Source: Streptomyces sp. RKND-216 (GTDB taxonomy: Bacteria; Actinomycetota; Actinomycetes; Streptomycetales; Streptomycetaceae). From it: DNA of 64,000 bases. How positions within the stretch are numbered: the stretch's first letter is position 1; each line of letters opens with the position of its first letter. Position numbers and translations under genes: made by a program. Shown in pieces: positions 7,056-15,584 of the stretch. A model generated the notes under the pieces. The model was not told the DNA's origin. It worked only from the letters and a program-made list of their open reading frames with translations, and made no database searches. The stretch spans positions 4,742,001-4,806,000 of the forward strand of contig NZ_SSBQ01000002.1 in the NCBI RefSeq assembly GCF_004795255.1, read 5' to 3'.

Positions 7056-10000
7056 TCACCTGCTGTACGGAGCCAACCCATCATTTCCGGCGACGACCAA
7101 AGCGTCGACGAGCACCTGCCACTCGTCCAATTTACCGAGTTCTTCGGCCGCCCTACGGACTTCCTTGAGCCACCTGTTCGAGAGCCACGACTGCTTGACC
7201 GTGACACTTCCATCTTGAATGCAGAGATCGGAGACCCAATACACAGCACGGGTGGCCTGCACTTCCTCCGAGAGCTTTCGCACGATGCGGATGAGCGCGT
7301 CGACGGACTTAGCCTTCCCGCGACCGGTCGGCAGCCAATCGTCAATCGACTCAACGAGGTCCTCAGCGCGGACCCAGTCAATGGGTTGACCGACGACCTC
7401 GTTGTACAGACCCTGCGTCCATGTAACAGGGTCCGGCAGCAGGGCAGCGGCAGCCCAGTCGCCCCAATGATGGTCACGGTAGGGGCTTGAGTCATCATTT
7501 GAGTAGCCAGTAGCATGGCGCAGCAACGACGGCCAGACACCTCGGGCAGCTTCAGCCAAGCGTTCGTTCTCGGCACCTGCCGCAGCAAGACCGTGAAGGA
7601 AATTCGTCATCAGCCATGCACCTTCGCGAAGAACGTCGAGGTGTTCAAGCACCGGTTCGGCGTCACCGTTCTTCGCGAAGCCTTCGAGCAGGGCCCGTGC
7701 GGCAACGAGCGTGTGCATCCCGCGGTCGTCCGCGGTCCAGCCCTCCTTCTCCTGCGCAACCATGGCGCGTCGCTCGACGTCGAGAAACGCGGCGAGGAGC
7801 GTGGCTGCGTCGTCGGTGCAACAGTGGTCCGTCGACGCGGCTGCCCCAAGTCCGCGAATGGCTGCGTCCAGAACCGCGATGTCTACGGAGTCACCCGGTA
7901 GTTCCTGGAGGCGTTCGGCAACGTCGCCAGCAATCTGGACATTCGGCTGTAGCTGGCCGTCCTGGTCCCATGGACCGATTTCTGCGCCTCGGGCGGTTTC
8001 AAGCAACCAGTTCAACGCTGTCCGGTGGATGCAAGGGTCGAAGTGGCATGGGGACCTCCAGACGACATCGCATCCACGCGCCAGGTACAGCCGAGTCTCC
8101 AAGGACGCCTTGCCTGCCATCGCAAGACCAGCCTGGGCAACATCTTCGGTCGAGTCACCGGCCGCTTCCAGCGGTGCGGCCAGTGCGGGTTTAAGGAACG
8201 CCGGCAGGGCTTGAGCCACAGCTCGGTCGGCACTGAGATCGAAGTACTGATCCTCGTGGCCCTGGTCCTCGGCGTCCTGGAACGATGATGCGATGCCGAT
8301 GACGAGCTCAGCTGCGAACTGCGCTTCGCAGCCCAGCGCCTCCAGATCGCCAGCGGCGGCTCGTTCGACCGCTGCTCGGACGACGTGGGCAACAGCGTCC
8401 ACAGGCCGGTTCGGCATCAGGTCTTCATCGGCTTCGACCAAGGCACGTCCTGCCGCCAGGTCCGCAGCGATCTCCTCCGACGAGGGCGGACAGTACTCCG
8501 CGTCATGCTTGGCCGAGCCCCAGTACCGATTCTGCAGGCGCAGACTGGTCTGCACGACCTCCTGGTGAGCCTCGTGCGCTTCTTGCGCGGCTTGCAGCTC
8601 AAGCGGTGGCTCGACCTCGATGTAGACCTCATCCTCATGCCGCTTAACTCGATACTGCTCCGGGTCCAGGCTTGCGGCCCAGTTCTTCGTACGCTCCTGG
8701 CTAATGCTCAGTCGGTCGCCGTTCTCGACAAGCTTGTCGGCGACCTTCTTCAAAGCCTGGGCACGCTCCTGTCCGCCGTGCACCATCAGCCAAATGGCTA
8801 CCTCACGCGGTGTCCACTGGCGGCGTTCAAGGTTTGCGAGCCCTTCGGTTGCCGCACGCAGCCCTATGTACTCACTCGTCCTGCGTCCAAACTCCAACTC
8901 CCATACGACAGGTTCGGCGAGGAAAAGGTCGAGCTCGGTGCCGACCTTCTCAATGTGGCGCACTAGCAGACCGAATAGCATCCCCGGAATAGCCAGGTTC
9001 TCGCAGCCGTTCAAGAGTGTCTCGACAACCAACCTCGGTGACGCACCCTGACTCAACCATGTGTCGGCAATACGCTCCATCGCCTGGAGTGCGCTCATAG
9101 CTGAGTATGGGCCAACTGACGTCCCCCGATACCAGTTCCACACATGACTGTCGCCGACGTACAGGCGGGCGGTGCCGTCAAGGTTCAGGATCGCACCGCG
9201 GTCTTCTCCTTCTCCGCTTTCTGTATCGACATCTACGCTTTCGTTCCGGGCGTGGACGTGCCCAGCAAATGCGTCGGGCGAACTAAGCCGCGACAGCGTC
9301 GCTACGCGCGCCCGCGCACCGCTGTTCAGGATGTCGTTCAGCACCCGCACCGATGTCGGCAACGGAGCTGTGTGGAACAGCTGCCAGAATCCACCGAAAT
9401 AGTACTGGAAGAACGGTGGTCCGAAACCTGTCCACCGACCCTGATGCCCCCTGATGCCCTCATATCGGTGCCAACTCGGCTCGTCGTCGATGTAGTAGGC
9501 CGCCATCAACGTCGCCAGTAGCTCTGGGCTCTTCTGCGCCAAGGCTCGGGCGCTCAGCGGCGAATCCGCGGCCGGAGCCAGGAACGCCGGCGCGTCGTCC
9601 GCGATAGCCCGAAGGCACGTTTCGACGGCATCATCGATGTCCGGACCGAGCAGGGCCAACGTTTCGACGAACTCTTCCTTCGTCAGGTGGTAATCCAGCT
9701 CGCGTCGGCGTCGCCGACGCTGCGGCATCCACCCAGACGGTGTCTCCCCGCCGGTTTTGTGCAGAGGGAACGAGTTCCAATAGGCAAGGAGACGGGCTCG
9801 AAGCCTGATTCGTAGCTCGTTGCCAGCCGGAACGTCCGCTAGGGACAGGGCGTGCAGCCAGTCCGCGAGCAGTTCGAACGACTCCTTCGACACGTCCCAC
9901 GGCTCTTTGTCATCGAGGAGGAGCTGCACAACGGGCTTCGTGACCAGAGGGTCGACCAGCCCATTGACCTTATGCCGCTGCTGAACAACTCGAACTACGT

Positions 10001-12158
10001 CGCCGAGCACCAAGCCGACCGACTGGTCCGTGCACGCTGACATCAGGCATTTGTACCCGAACGGTGTCTCCAGTACCGCCTCCACCGGAACGTCAGTCCA
10101 CCGGGGTCCGCGTGCTGCCGCGAACACCTCGAATTGCGAGCTCAGTTCGATGAACTTTCGGACAGGCCGAGCGTCCGGTGCTTTCAGTAGTCCCTCGCAC
10201 GCAAGAATGGCGGCCGACAGCGCCCACCGAGGCGCTCCCGCTGACTGCAGCAAATCGGTGGGGCTCTGACCACGGACGAGAAGGATGGCGGTCGCGTACC
10301 GCCGGACTTCGTCATGTGCAAATTCCGGCTGATTCCGATACCGGCTCGGTGGTGCGAGCAAATGGTCCCGACGCAGCGCGTCGACCGCTGCAGCATCAAC
10401 GCCTGCGCCAGGTCGACGGTCCTCGGGCAGCTTCATGGTCTCTGCGGCTACTGCGAGCAACGTCTGTTCGCGTGCCTCCGCCGAGCCGACACAGGGCCGC
10501 CCATCGCCGCGAACAATCCGGCTCCACACCAGATCAAGGCATTCCCACTCACTCAGTGAACTTTCTGGCTCTGCCCCGGTCCGAGCCAGCAGGTCCAGTA
10601 CAACGGGCCTTCTCAGCAGCGAGTTCGCAGGCAGGTCTCGCAGGACCGTACGCAAAAGCGGAAAGTGGTCTGAGACGACAGAGATGTCCTCATCGCCCAA
10701 CGGCCGCATCTCGAAGGATGAAATGGACTTCGCGAACCCCAGCTCCACCTGTTCTCGCACAAAACCCAGTGCCACGTCAGATGTCACAACAACGAGCCCA
10801 ACACCCGCCGCAGCCGCTGCCAGCACCAGGTCACTCAACAGGCCGGCAGATCGCTCCAGAGCAGCATCAGCCGCATCGATGACCAGGACCCGAGACGGTG
10901 CCGATGTCTCTGCGAGCACATCCTCCAGCGACATCCCGAGCGCAGCCCGCAGCTCCAAGCTCGACTGCGGCAAGCCGCGGAAGTTCACCACCACCCCCCG
11001 AAACCCAGCGGGGTCTGCGGCTTCCAACTCTTCGACGGCCGACAGCGTCAGCGCGCTCTTACCGATGCCCGACTCGCCGGATACCAGCAGAGCCGAAACA
11101 CGAGTACCTGCCTCGCGCAGGACCCCAGCGAGTTGCTCGCGACGGTCGGCGAACGAGATCTCAACCGGCCCGCCAGATGCCTCATCACCGATCGTGGTCC
11201 GCACACGGGCAACAGCCAGCTTGCGTTGTTCAGCGAGCACCGACCACGCGTGCCGGCTTCGAATCGCGGCCGAGTCCAAGAACACGTGAATGTCACGGCG
11301 AAGCACCTTGAGGTCCACCACGGCGCCCGTCGCGTCGTAGCGGGTTGCCTCGACCTCAAGCTGGTTCCGGACCACCACTCCGTCGATGGCAGCTGAGGCC
11401 AGGCCGTCCAGCGACGTTGCGACCGCCGCGCGGTCACCTTCGTCCGGGCTCTGGACCGCGAAACTGAGGATGTGCAGCCGACCTAGCAGCTGCCACGCCA
11501 GCCGCAGGACCTCTTTCGGTACTGTGCCGTCTTCGACGACCTTCTCGACCAGCTTCAGAAAGTGCTTCTGCCGCTCACGCACCGGCTTCGACCAGCGGCC
11601 GTCGACGTCCATGGACGCTTGGAATGACTCCGGGTCGGCATGGGCCCGCGCGATTTCGCAGAGCGTTGCGAGGTTGTCCCACTGATTGGACCGGCCGGCG
11701 GTTGCGACGGCGACCTGGTGAGTGTCTGTGTCGAACCTTTCGACTTCGGAAAGCAGCGACCCGACGAGCTTCACCGTCTCGTCATGGCTCGGGACGAAAT
11801 CCGGCGTTGCGCGGCATGCCACGGCAAGGGTGACCTCGCCTGACTCATCGCCGCACTCCACAAGAAGGTCATCTACCGGATGCGCCGGACCAGTTTGGAA
11901 CGACACCCTCCGGACCGGCAGCTCAGATGCCTCCGTCCGTCGTACACCGGTCAACATGCCAGCGAGATAGACAGCCGCGACGCGATGCGCGAACGAAACA
12001 CCACCGCCGCCCGTCGCGTAGGTGCTCGATCCTCGTGCACTTTCACCGGTTGCGGCTGTGGCGCCTCTGGCGGCCGCATCCTGGGGAGCAGCGGCGGGCT
12101 CAGATGCCGCCTCGCCCTCGGACCGAGCAGCAGCATCCGGGGCAACAGACTCGTTCAT
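7056..12158 (-). CDS. Giant P-loop ATPase (STAND-like), candidate defence or conflict protein
   Basis: A 1,700-residue protein and the main cargo of the element. After a disordered Ala/Gly/Ser-rich start (1-50) comes a domain of about 150 residues with FQTGPAHPVDDLLVE and LAVACR, faintly like a PD-(D/E)XK nuclease core but with a degenerate last motif. A P-loop module follows: Walker A GESGIGKS (361-368), Walker B RVLVIDAADAA (423-433) and a sensor-like VVVTSD (456-461). The remaining 1,100 or so residues are mostly helical and lack recognisable catalytic motifs, as in STAND proteins whose C-terminus senses a ligand. The ATG follows GAGGAATAC. Transcription is in the same direction as glnA and downstream of it. 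No family name can be given with confidence; the defence role is inferred from architecture and mobile context. Confidence 0.75.
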   Translation of the reverse strand: MNESVAPDAAARSEGEAASEPAAAPQDAAARGATAATGESARGSSTYATGGGGVSFAHRVAAVYLAGMLTGVRRTEASELPVRRVSFQTGPAHPVDDLLVECGDESGEVTLAVACRATPDFVPSHDETVKLVGSLLSEVERFDTDTHQVAVATAGRSNQWDNLATLCEIARAHADPESFQASMDVDGRWSKPVRERQKHFLKLVEKVVEDGTVPKEVLRLAWQLLGRLHILSFAVQSPDEGDRAAVATSLDGLASAAIDGVVVRNQLEVEATRYDATGAVVDLKVLRRDIHVFLDSAAIRSRHAWSVLAEQRKLAVARVRTTIGDEASGGPVEISFADRREQLAGVLREAGTRVSALLVSGESGIGKSALTLSAVEELEAADPAGFRGVVVNFRGLPQSSLELRAALGMSLEDVLAETSAPSRVLVIDAADAALERSAGLLSDLVLAAAAAGVGLVVVTSDVALGFVREQVELGFAKSISSFEMRPLGDEDISVVSDHFPLLRTVLRDLPANSLLRRPVVLDLLARTGAEPESSLSEWECLDLVWSRIVRGDGRPCVGSAEAREQTLLAVAAETMKLPEDRRPGAGVDAAAVDALRRDHLLAPPSRYRNQPEFAHDEVRRYATAILLVRGQSPTDLLQSAGAPRWALSAAILACEGLLKAPDARPVRKFIELSSQFEVFAAARGPRWTDVPVEAVLETPFGYKCLMSACTDQSVGLVLGDVVRVVQQRHKVNGLVDPLVTKPVVQLLLDDKEPWDVSKESFELLADWLHALSLADVPAGNELRIRLRARLLAYWNSFPLHKTGGETPSGWMPQRRRRRRELDYHLTKEEFVETLALLGPDIDDAVETCLRAIADDAPAFLAPAADSPLSARALAQKSPELLATLMAAYYIDDEPSWHRYEGIRGHQGRWTGFGPPFFQYYFGGFWQLFHTAPLPTSVRVLNDILNSGARARVATLSRLSSPDAFAGHVHARNESVDVDTESGEGEDRGAILNLDGTARLYVGDSHVWNWYRGTSVGPYSAMSALQAMERIADTWLSQGASPRLVVETLLNGCENLAIPGMLFGLLVRHIEKVGTELDLFLAEPVVWELEFGRRTSEYIGLRAATEGLANLERRQWTPREVAIWLMVHGGQERAQALKKVADKLVENGDRLSISQERTKNWAASLDPEQYRVKRHEDEVYIEVEPPLELQAAQEAHEAHQEVVQTSLRLQNRYWGSAKHDAEYCPPSSEEIAADLAAGRALVEADEDLMPNRPVDAVAHVVRAAVERAAAGDLEALGCEAQFAAELVIGIASSFQDAEDQGHEDQYFDLSADRAVAQALPAFLKPALAAPLEAAGDSTEDVAQAGLAMAGKASLETRLYLARGCDVVWRSPCHFDPCIHRTALNWLLETARGAEIGPWDQDGQLQPNVQIAGDVAERLQELPGDSVDIAVLDAAIRGLGAAASTDHCCTDDAATLLAAFLDVERRAMVAQEKEGWTADDRGMHTLVAARALLEGFAKNGDAEPVLEHLDVLREGAWLMTNFLHGLAAAGAENERLAEAARGVWPSLLRHATGYSNDDSSPYRDHHWGDWAAAALLPDPVTWTQGLYNEVVGQPIDWVRAEDLVESIDDWLPTGRGKAKSVDALIRIVRKLSEEVQATRAVYWVSDLCIQDGSVTVKQSWLSNRWLKEVRRAAEELGKLDEWQVLVDALVVAGNDGLAPYSR

Positions 12159-12228
12159 GTATTCCTCGGTGGCGTTGTGCTATCAGTGGCCGCACGGCTC
12201 ACCGTAGCGGTGCGTCGTCGACCGTGCA

Positions 12229-12240
12229 GCGATATATCGC
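12229..12240. promoter_or_regulatory. A/T-rich palindrome upstream of the giant ATPase gene
   Basis: GCGATATATCGC is a perfect 12-bp palindrome 71 bases upstream of the ATPase start codon, in otherwise G/C-rich DNA. It could be an operator or include a -10-like element. This is position-based evidence only. Confidence 0.3.
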
Positions 12241-12320
12241 ATCAATCCGTGTTCAGCCCGCACACAGTCCGCAGGACACCCGATGAGGACCGTCGTGCAC
12301 CATCGCCAGCAATCACTAAA

Positions 12321-12373
12321 AGGCCAGGTCAGCGGCCTGCAGCGAACGACTCCACAGGTCACCGACCTGGCCT
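12321..12373 (-). terminator. Terminator-like hairpin between glnA and the element cargo
   Basis: Inverted repeat AGGCCAGGTC (12321-12330) and GACCTGGCCT (12364-12373). Read on the minus strand the stem ends in a TTTTAG run, as in an intrinsic terminator. It would stop glnA read-through before the ATPase promoter. Confidence 0.5.
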
Positions 12374-12426
12374 ATTACTAGGAGACCAAGAAGGCTGCCG
12401 CCGCACAAAGAGCCTGGACGAGCTGA

Positions 12427-12463
12427 CGAGGGCCGCCACCCAACTATGGGGTAGCGGCCCTCG
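12427..12463 (-). terminator. Second hairpin downstream of glnA, element-supplied
   Basis: Perfect 10-base arms CGAGGGCCGC (12427-12436) and GCGGCCCTCG (12454-12463) with a 17-base loop. It lies about 160 bases after the glnA stop, inside the element's right end. There is no strong T-run on the minus side, as is common for actinomycete terminators. Confidence 0.45.
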
Positions 12464-12499
12464 TGGCTTTCTGACAGCGCGTCAGATCAATCGCCGAGC

Positions 12500-12518
12500 G
12501 GTGCACACCCGGTGCACA
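12500..12518. repeat. Right copy of 19-bp end motif (recombinase arm-site candidate)
   Basis: GGTGCACACCCGGTGCACA, 18 of 19 bases identical to the left-end copy at 2892-2910 and in the same orientation. It lies 107 bases inside the right core repeat. Confidence 0.55.
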
Positions 12519-12621
12519 AGGGGGCGGAAAGCCAGCCGTGACAGTGAGAACTACTGAGAAGGGTTTTCGCAGGTCACAGCATGTGTGCAGGGCTTCCACC
12601 TAGGTCGCCCGACCGCAGCTT

Positions 12622-12639
12622 TTAGATGTCGAAGTACAG
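12622..12639 (-). other. attR-like site within the last codons of glnA
   Basis: The last 18 bases of the intact glnA, coding LYFDI-stop, contain the core ATGTCGAAGTACAG (12626-12639) shared with 2831-2844. The element's own sequence begins immediately beyond the stop codon. Confidence 0.8.
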
Positions 12640-14037
12640 CTCGAACTCGTGCGGGTGGGGGCGGAGCTGCATGGGGGCGATCTCGTTGGTGCGCTTGTAG
12701 TCGATCCAGGTCTCGATCAGGTCGCCGGTGAAGACGCCGCCCGCCTGGAGGTACTCGTTGTCGGCCTCCAGGGCGTCGAGGACGGCCGGGAGGGAGGTCG
12801 GGACCTGCGGGACGCCGGCGTGCTCCTCGGGGGCCAGCTCGTAGAGGTCCTTGTCGATCGGCTCGGCCGGCTCGATCTTGTTCTTGATGCCGTCCAGGCC
12901 GGCCATCATCAGCGCGGAGAAGGCCAGGTAGGGGTTGGAGGACGGGTCCGGGGCGCGGAACTCGACGCGCTTGGCCTTGGGGTTGGCGCCGGTGATCGGG
13001 ATGCGCATGGCCGCGGAGCGGTTCCGCTGCGAGTAGACCAGGTTCACCGGGGCCTCGAAGCCGGGCACCAGGCGGTGGTAGGAGTTCACCGTCGGGTTGG
13101 TGAAGGCCAGCAGCGACGGGGCGTGCTTGAGGATGCCGCCGATGTAGTAGCGGGCGGTGTCGGAGAGGCCCGCGTAGCCCTGCTCGTCGTAGAACAGGGG
13201 CTCGCCGCCCTGCCACAGCGACTGGTGGACGTGCATGCCCGAGCCGTTGTCGCCGAAGATCGGCTTCGGCATGAAGGTGGCGGTCTTGCCGTTGCGCCAG
13301 GCGACGTTCTTCACGATGTACTTGAAGAGCATCAGGTCGTCGGCGGCGGCCAGCAGCGTGTTGAACTTGTAGTTGATCTCGGCCTGGCCGGCGGTGCCGA
13401 CCTCGTGGTGCTGGCGCTCGACCTGGAGGCCGGCGCTGTCCAGCTCCAGGGAGATCTCGGCGCGCAAGTCGGCGAAGTGGTCGACCGGCGGGGCGGGGAA
13501 GTAGCCGCCCTTGTAGCGGACCTTGTAGCCGCGGTTGCCGCCGTCCTCGATGGCGCCGGTGTTCCAGGCGCCCGCCTCGGAGTCGATGTGGTAGTAGCCG
13601 GCGTTGGCCTTGGTCTCGAAGCGCACGTCGTCGAAGACGTAGAACTCGGCCTCGGGCCCGAAGAAGGCGGTGTCGGCGATGCCGGAGGAGGCGAGGTACG
13701 CCTCGGCCTTCTTCGCCACGTTCCGCGGGTCGCGGCTGTACTGCTCGCCGGTGATCGGGTCGTGGATGAAGAAGTTGACGTTGAGCGTCTTGTCGCGGCG
13801 GAACGGGTCCACGCGGGCGGTCGAGAGGTCCGGGACCAGGGCCATGTCGGACTCGTGGATGGCCTGGAAGCCGCGGATCGAGGAGCCGTCGAACATCAGG
13901 TGCTCGGCCGGGTCGAACGACTTGGCCGGTACCGTGAAGTGCTGCATGATGCCAGGCAGGTCGCAGAACCGTACGTCGACGAACTTCACGTCCTCGTCCG
14001 CGATGAACTTCTGGGCTTCGTCGGCGTTCTGGAACAT
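12622..14037 (-). CDS. glnA: Glutamine synthetase type I (GSI-beta)
   Basis: A 471-residue cytosolic dodecameric enzyme: glutamate + NH3 + ATP to glutamine. It has the N-terminal DGSSIRGF loop (50-57), the ATP/metal-site region [10 protein letters not shown] (264-273), [10 protein letters not shown] (338-347) and the adenylylation Tyr399 in [11 protein letters not shown], so regulation by a GlnE-type adenylyltransferase is expected. It is about two residues longer than the usual 469, from a GG in [10 protein letters not shown]. The ATG at 14037 follows AGGAGT. Four correctly spaced GlnR half-sites lie upstream at 14137-14174. The 3' end is the attachment site of the element at 2831-12639; the stop and last codons are intact. 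Confidence 0.98.
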   Translation of the reverse strand: MFQNADEAQKFIADEDVKFVDVRFCDLPGIMQHFTVPAKSFDPAEHLMFDGSSIRGFQAIHESDMALVPDLSTARVDPFRRDKTLNVNFFIHDPITGEQYSRDPRNVAKKAEAYLASSGIADTAFFGPEAEFYVFDDVRFETKANAGYYHIDSEAGAWNTGAIEDGGNRGYKVRYKGGYFPAPPVDHFADLRAEISLELDSAGLQVERQHHEVGTAGQAEINYKFNTLLAAADDLMLFKYIVKNVAWRNGKTATFMPKPIFGDNGSGMHVHQSLWQGGEPLFYDEQGYAGLSDTARYYIGGILKHAPSLLAFTNPTVNSYHRLVPGFEAPVNLVYSQRNRSAAMRIPITGANPKAKRVEFRAPDPSSNPYLAFSALMMAGLDGIKNKIEPAEPIDKDLYELAPEEHAGVPQVPTSLPAVLDALEADNEYLQAGGVFTGDLIETWIDYKRTNEIAPMQLRPHPHEFELYFDI

Positions 14038-14136
14038 TCGACTCCTCCTAGTCCCGTCGTGTGGGGACGGGCTTTGCTGCCGTGAGAGCGCGGGCCGGTG
14101 CGGGGGCACGCTGATCCCCGACCATAGGGAGACGCC

Positions 14137-14174
14137 ATTTCTCGGGCATGACCCATTTGTTTCGCCGATGTTAA
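14137..14174 (-). promoter_or_regulatory. GlnR box of glnA
   Basis: On the minus strand the order is TTAAC - 6 - GAAAC - 6 - GTCAT - 6 - GAAAT, matching the a/b/a/b half-site layout with six-base spacers known for GlnR (gTnAc and GaAAc). It ends 99 bases upstream of the glnA ATG. A -10-like TATGGT lies downstream at about 14121-14126. GlnR would activate glnA under nitrogen limitation. Confidence 0.8.
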
Positions 14175-14244
14175 CCACCCCGCGGTCCGGAAACCTCGCC
14201 AACCGGGCGGTCGTGGACGATTTCGCCCGCGATACCGTGGAGCC

Positions 14245-14715
14245 GTGGACAACAGGGAAGCAATCGGATCGTGGCTCTCCGGACCGCGCAGCGTGGCCGA
14301 GGGCATGGGCGCGGACTTCGGCTACCGCGGTGAACGGCTCGGCCTGCCGCAGGACGGCCCCCGGTCGGTCGCGTCGTTCGGGCGGCGGCTGGGCGCCATC
14401 TTCATCGACTGGGCGCTGGCCGTGCTCATTTCCTACGGGCTCCTCTCGGGCGGCGCGCTGCAGGTCGCGAACCGGTGGGCGCTGCCCGTCTTCCTGGTGA
14501 TGGTCCTGCTCACGGTGGGCACGGTCGGCTTCACCCCGGGCAAGCGCATCCTCGGCCTGCGCGTGGTCGCGGTGGACGGGCTGGGCCGCCTGGCGACGTG
14601 GCGGGTGCTGGTCCGCACGGTCCTGCTCGGCCTCGCGATCCCCGCGCTGATCTGGGACCGCGACGGGCGCGGCCTGCACGACCAGCTCTCCGGCGCGGTG
14701 CAGGTCCGCATCTGA
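14245..14715 (+). CDS. RDD-family membrane protein
   Basis: A 156-residue integral membrane protein. The RDD signature appears as [19 protein letters not shown], where Arg and Asp sit in the first helix (about 50-66). Further hydrophobic segments lie at about 80-95 and 122-136, and [13 protein letters not shown] is the second RDD hallmark. The molecular function of the family is poorly known; some members are linked to ion antiport. It is divergent from glnA and shares the GlnR-containing intergenic region. The start 14245 (GTG) keeps the full soluble N-terminus. Confidence 0.85.
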   Translation: MDNREAIGSWLSGPRSVAEGMGADFGYRGERLGLPQDGPRSVASFGRRLGAIFIDWALAVLISYGLLSGGALQVANRWALPVFLVMVLLTVGTVGFTPGKRILGLRVVAVDGLGRLATWRVLVRTVLLGLAIPALIWDRDGRGLHDQLSGAVQVRI

Positions 14716-14743
14716 CCGGTCCGCCTGCCGACGGGGCATGCGA

Positions 14744-14772
14744 GAGGGGCCGGTGCACCGCACCGGCCCCTC
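14744..14772. terminator. Bidirectional terminator
   Basis: 13-base perfect arms GAGGGGCCGGTGC and complement with a three-base loop, lying between the convergent RDD and DUF4191 genes. Confidence 0.75.
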
Positions 14773-14796
14773 AGCCGTTCGTCGGGGTGCCGGTCG

Positions 14797-15492
14797 TCAG
14801 CGCCGACCGCCGTTCGGGCCCTTCGGCAGCCGCATGCCCTTCGGCATGGGGCCCTTGGGCATGGGCATGTTGCTCATCAGGTCGCCGAGCGCACGCAGCC
14901 GGTCGTTGGTCGCGGTGATCTGCGAGCCCTGCATCACGCGGGGCAGCTTCAGCATGGTGGTGCGCAGCTTCTTCAGCGGCACCTGGCCCTCGTCGTCGCC
15001 GACCACCAGGTCGTGCACGGGAACCTCCGCGACGACCCGGCTCATCTTCCGCTTCTCTGCTGCGAGCAGTCCCCGCAGCCGGTTGGGGTTGCCCTCGGCG
15101 ACGAGCACGATGCCGGGCTTGCCGACGGCCCGGTGCACTACGTCCTGGTTCCGGTTCATCGCCACGGCAGGGGTGACGTTCCAGCCGCGGCCGATGTTGT
15201 CGAGGACCGCGGCGGCAGCCCCCGGCTGACCCTCCATCTGCCCGAACGCCGCCCGCTCCGCGCGCCGCCCGAAGACGATCGCCGTGGCGAGGAAGGCGAG
15301 CAGCACGCCGAGAATGCCCAGGTAGACCGGGTGGCCGATGAGGAAGCCGATCCCGATCAGGACACCGAGCGTGCCGAGACCGACGCCGGCCAGAATCCAG
15401 CCGATCTTCCGGTCCACGCGCCGGGTCATCTTGTACGTCAGGCCGATCTGCTTGAACCGGCCCGGGTTCTCGGAAGTGTCCTGCCTCGCCAT
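14797..15492 (-). CDS. DUF4191 membrane protein
   Basis: A 231-residue protein conserved in actinobacteria next to lipA/glnA. It begins RFKQIGLTYKMTRRVD, has two adjacent transmembrane helices (about 31-49 and 53-71) and then a cytosolic domain with NRNQDVVHRAVGKPGIVLVAEG and VPVHDLVVGDDEGQVPL. The C-terminus is a Met/Pro/Gly/Lys repeat-like tail (MPMPKGPMPKGMRLPKGPNG). No catalytic motif is apparent and the function is unknown. It is transcribed toward glnA and ends at the terminator shared with the RDD gene. Confidence 0.85.
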   Translation of the reverse strand: MARQDTSENPGRFKQIGLTYKMTRRVDRKIGWILAGVGLGTLGVLIGIGFLIGHPVYLGILGVLLAFLATAIVFGRRAERAAFGQMEGQPGAAAAVLDNIGRGWNVTPAVAMNRNQDVVHRAVGKPGIVLVAEGNPNRLRGLLAAEKRKMSRVVAEVPVHDLVVGDDEGQVPLKKLRTTMLKLPRVMQGSQITATNDRLRALGDLMSNMPMPKGPMPKGMRLPKGPNGGRR

Positions 15493-15584
15493 AGGGCGCA
15501 GTTTACGTGGCGCGCCGGAGCGCTTCCGCCCCGGCCGGGTGTACGCCCCGCCGGGCCCCCGCGCCGTGGCGCGCGCGGCAGGGT

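Larger units (their letters stand above)
2831..12639. mobile_element. Integrative element of about 9.8 kb inserted in the 3' end of glnA
   Basis: The element is bounded by the direct repeat ATGTCGAAGTACAG (2831-2844 and 12626-12639). It holds a tyrosine recombinase, an HTH/phosphotransferase chimera, a membrane protein and a giant P-loop ATPase. Inside each end lies one copy of a 19-bp motif, GGTGCACAnCCGGTGCACA, likely recombinase arm sites. No replication initiator, TraB/FtsK-like translocase or relaxase is visible, so it is either a decayed integrative plasmid (AICE) or a non-autonomous carrier of cargo genes. Base composition is visibly more relaxed than in the flanks, with more A/T in third positions. 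GlnA stays intact because the element restores its last codons. Confidence 0.8.

Noticed and set aside
12649..14085. A 478-codon open frame antisense to glnA
   Set aside because: G/C-rich codon use opens the complementary frame. The translation is Val/Gly/Asp/His-rich with no family resemblance, whereas the glnA strand is a textbook glutamine synthetase.
14038..14763. An N-terminal extension of the glnA frame by 242 codons
   Set aside because: It crosses the GlnR box and the divergent RDD gene. The ATG at 14037 with AGGAG gives the standard GlnA N-terminus.
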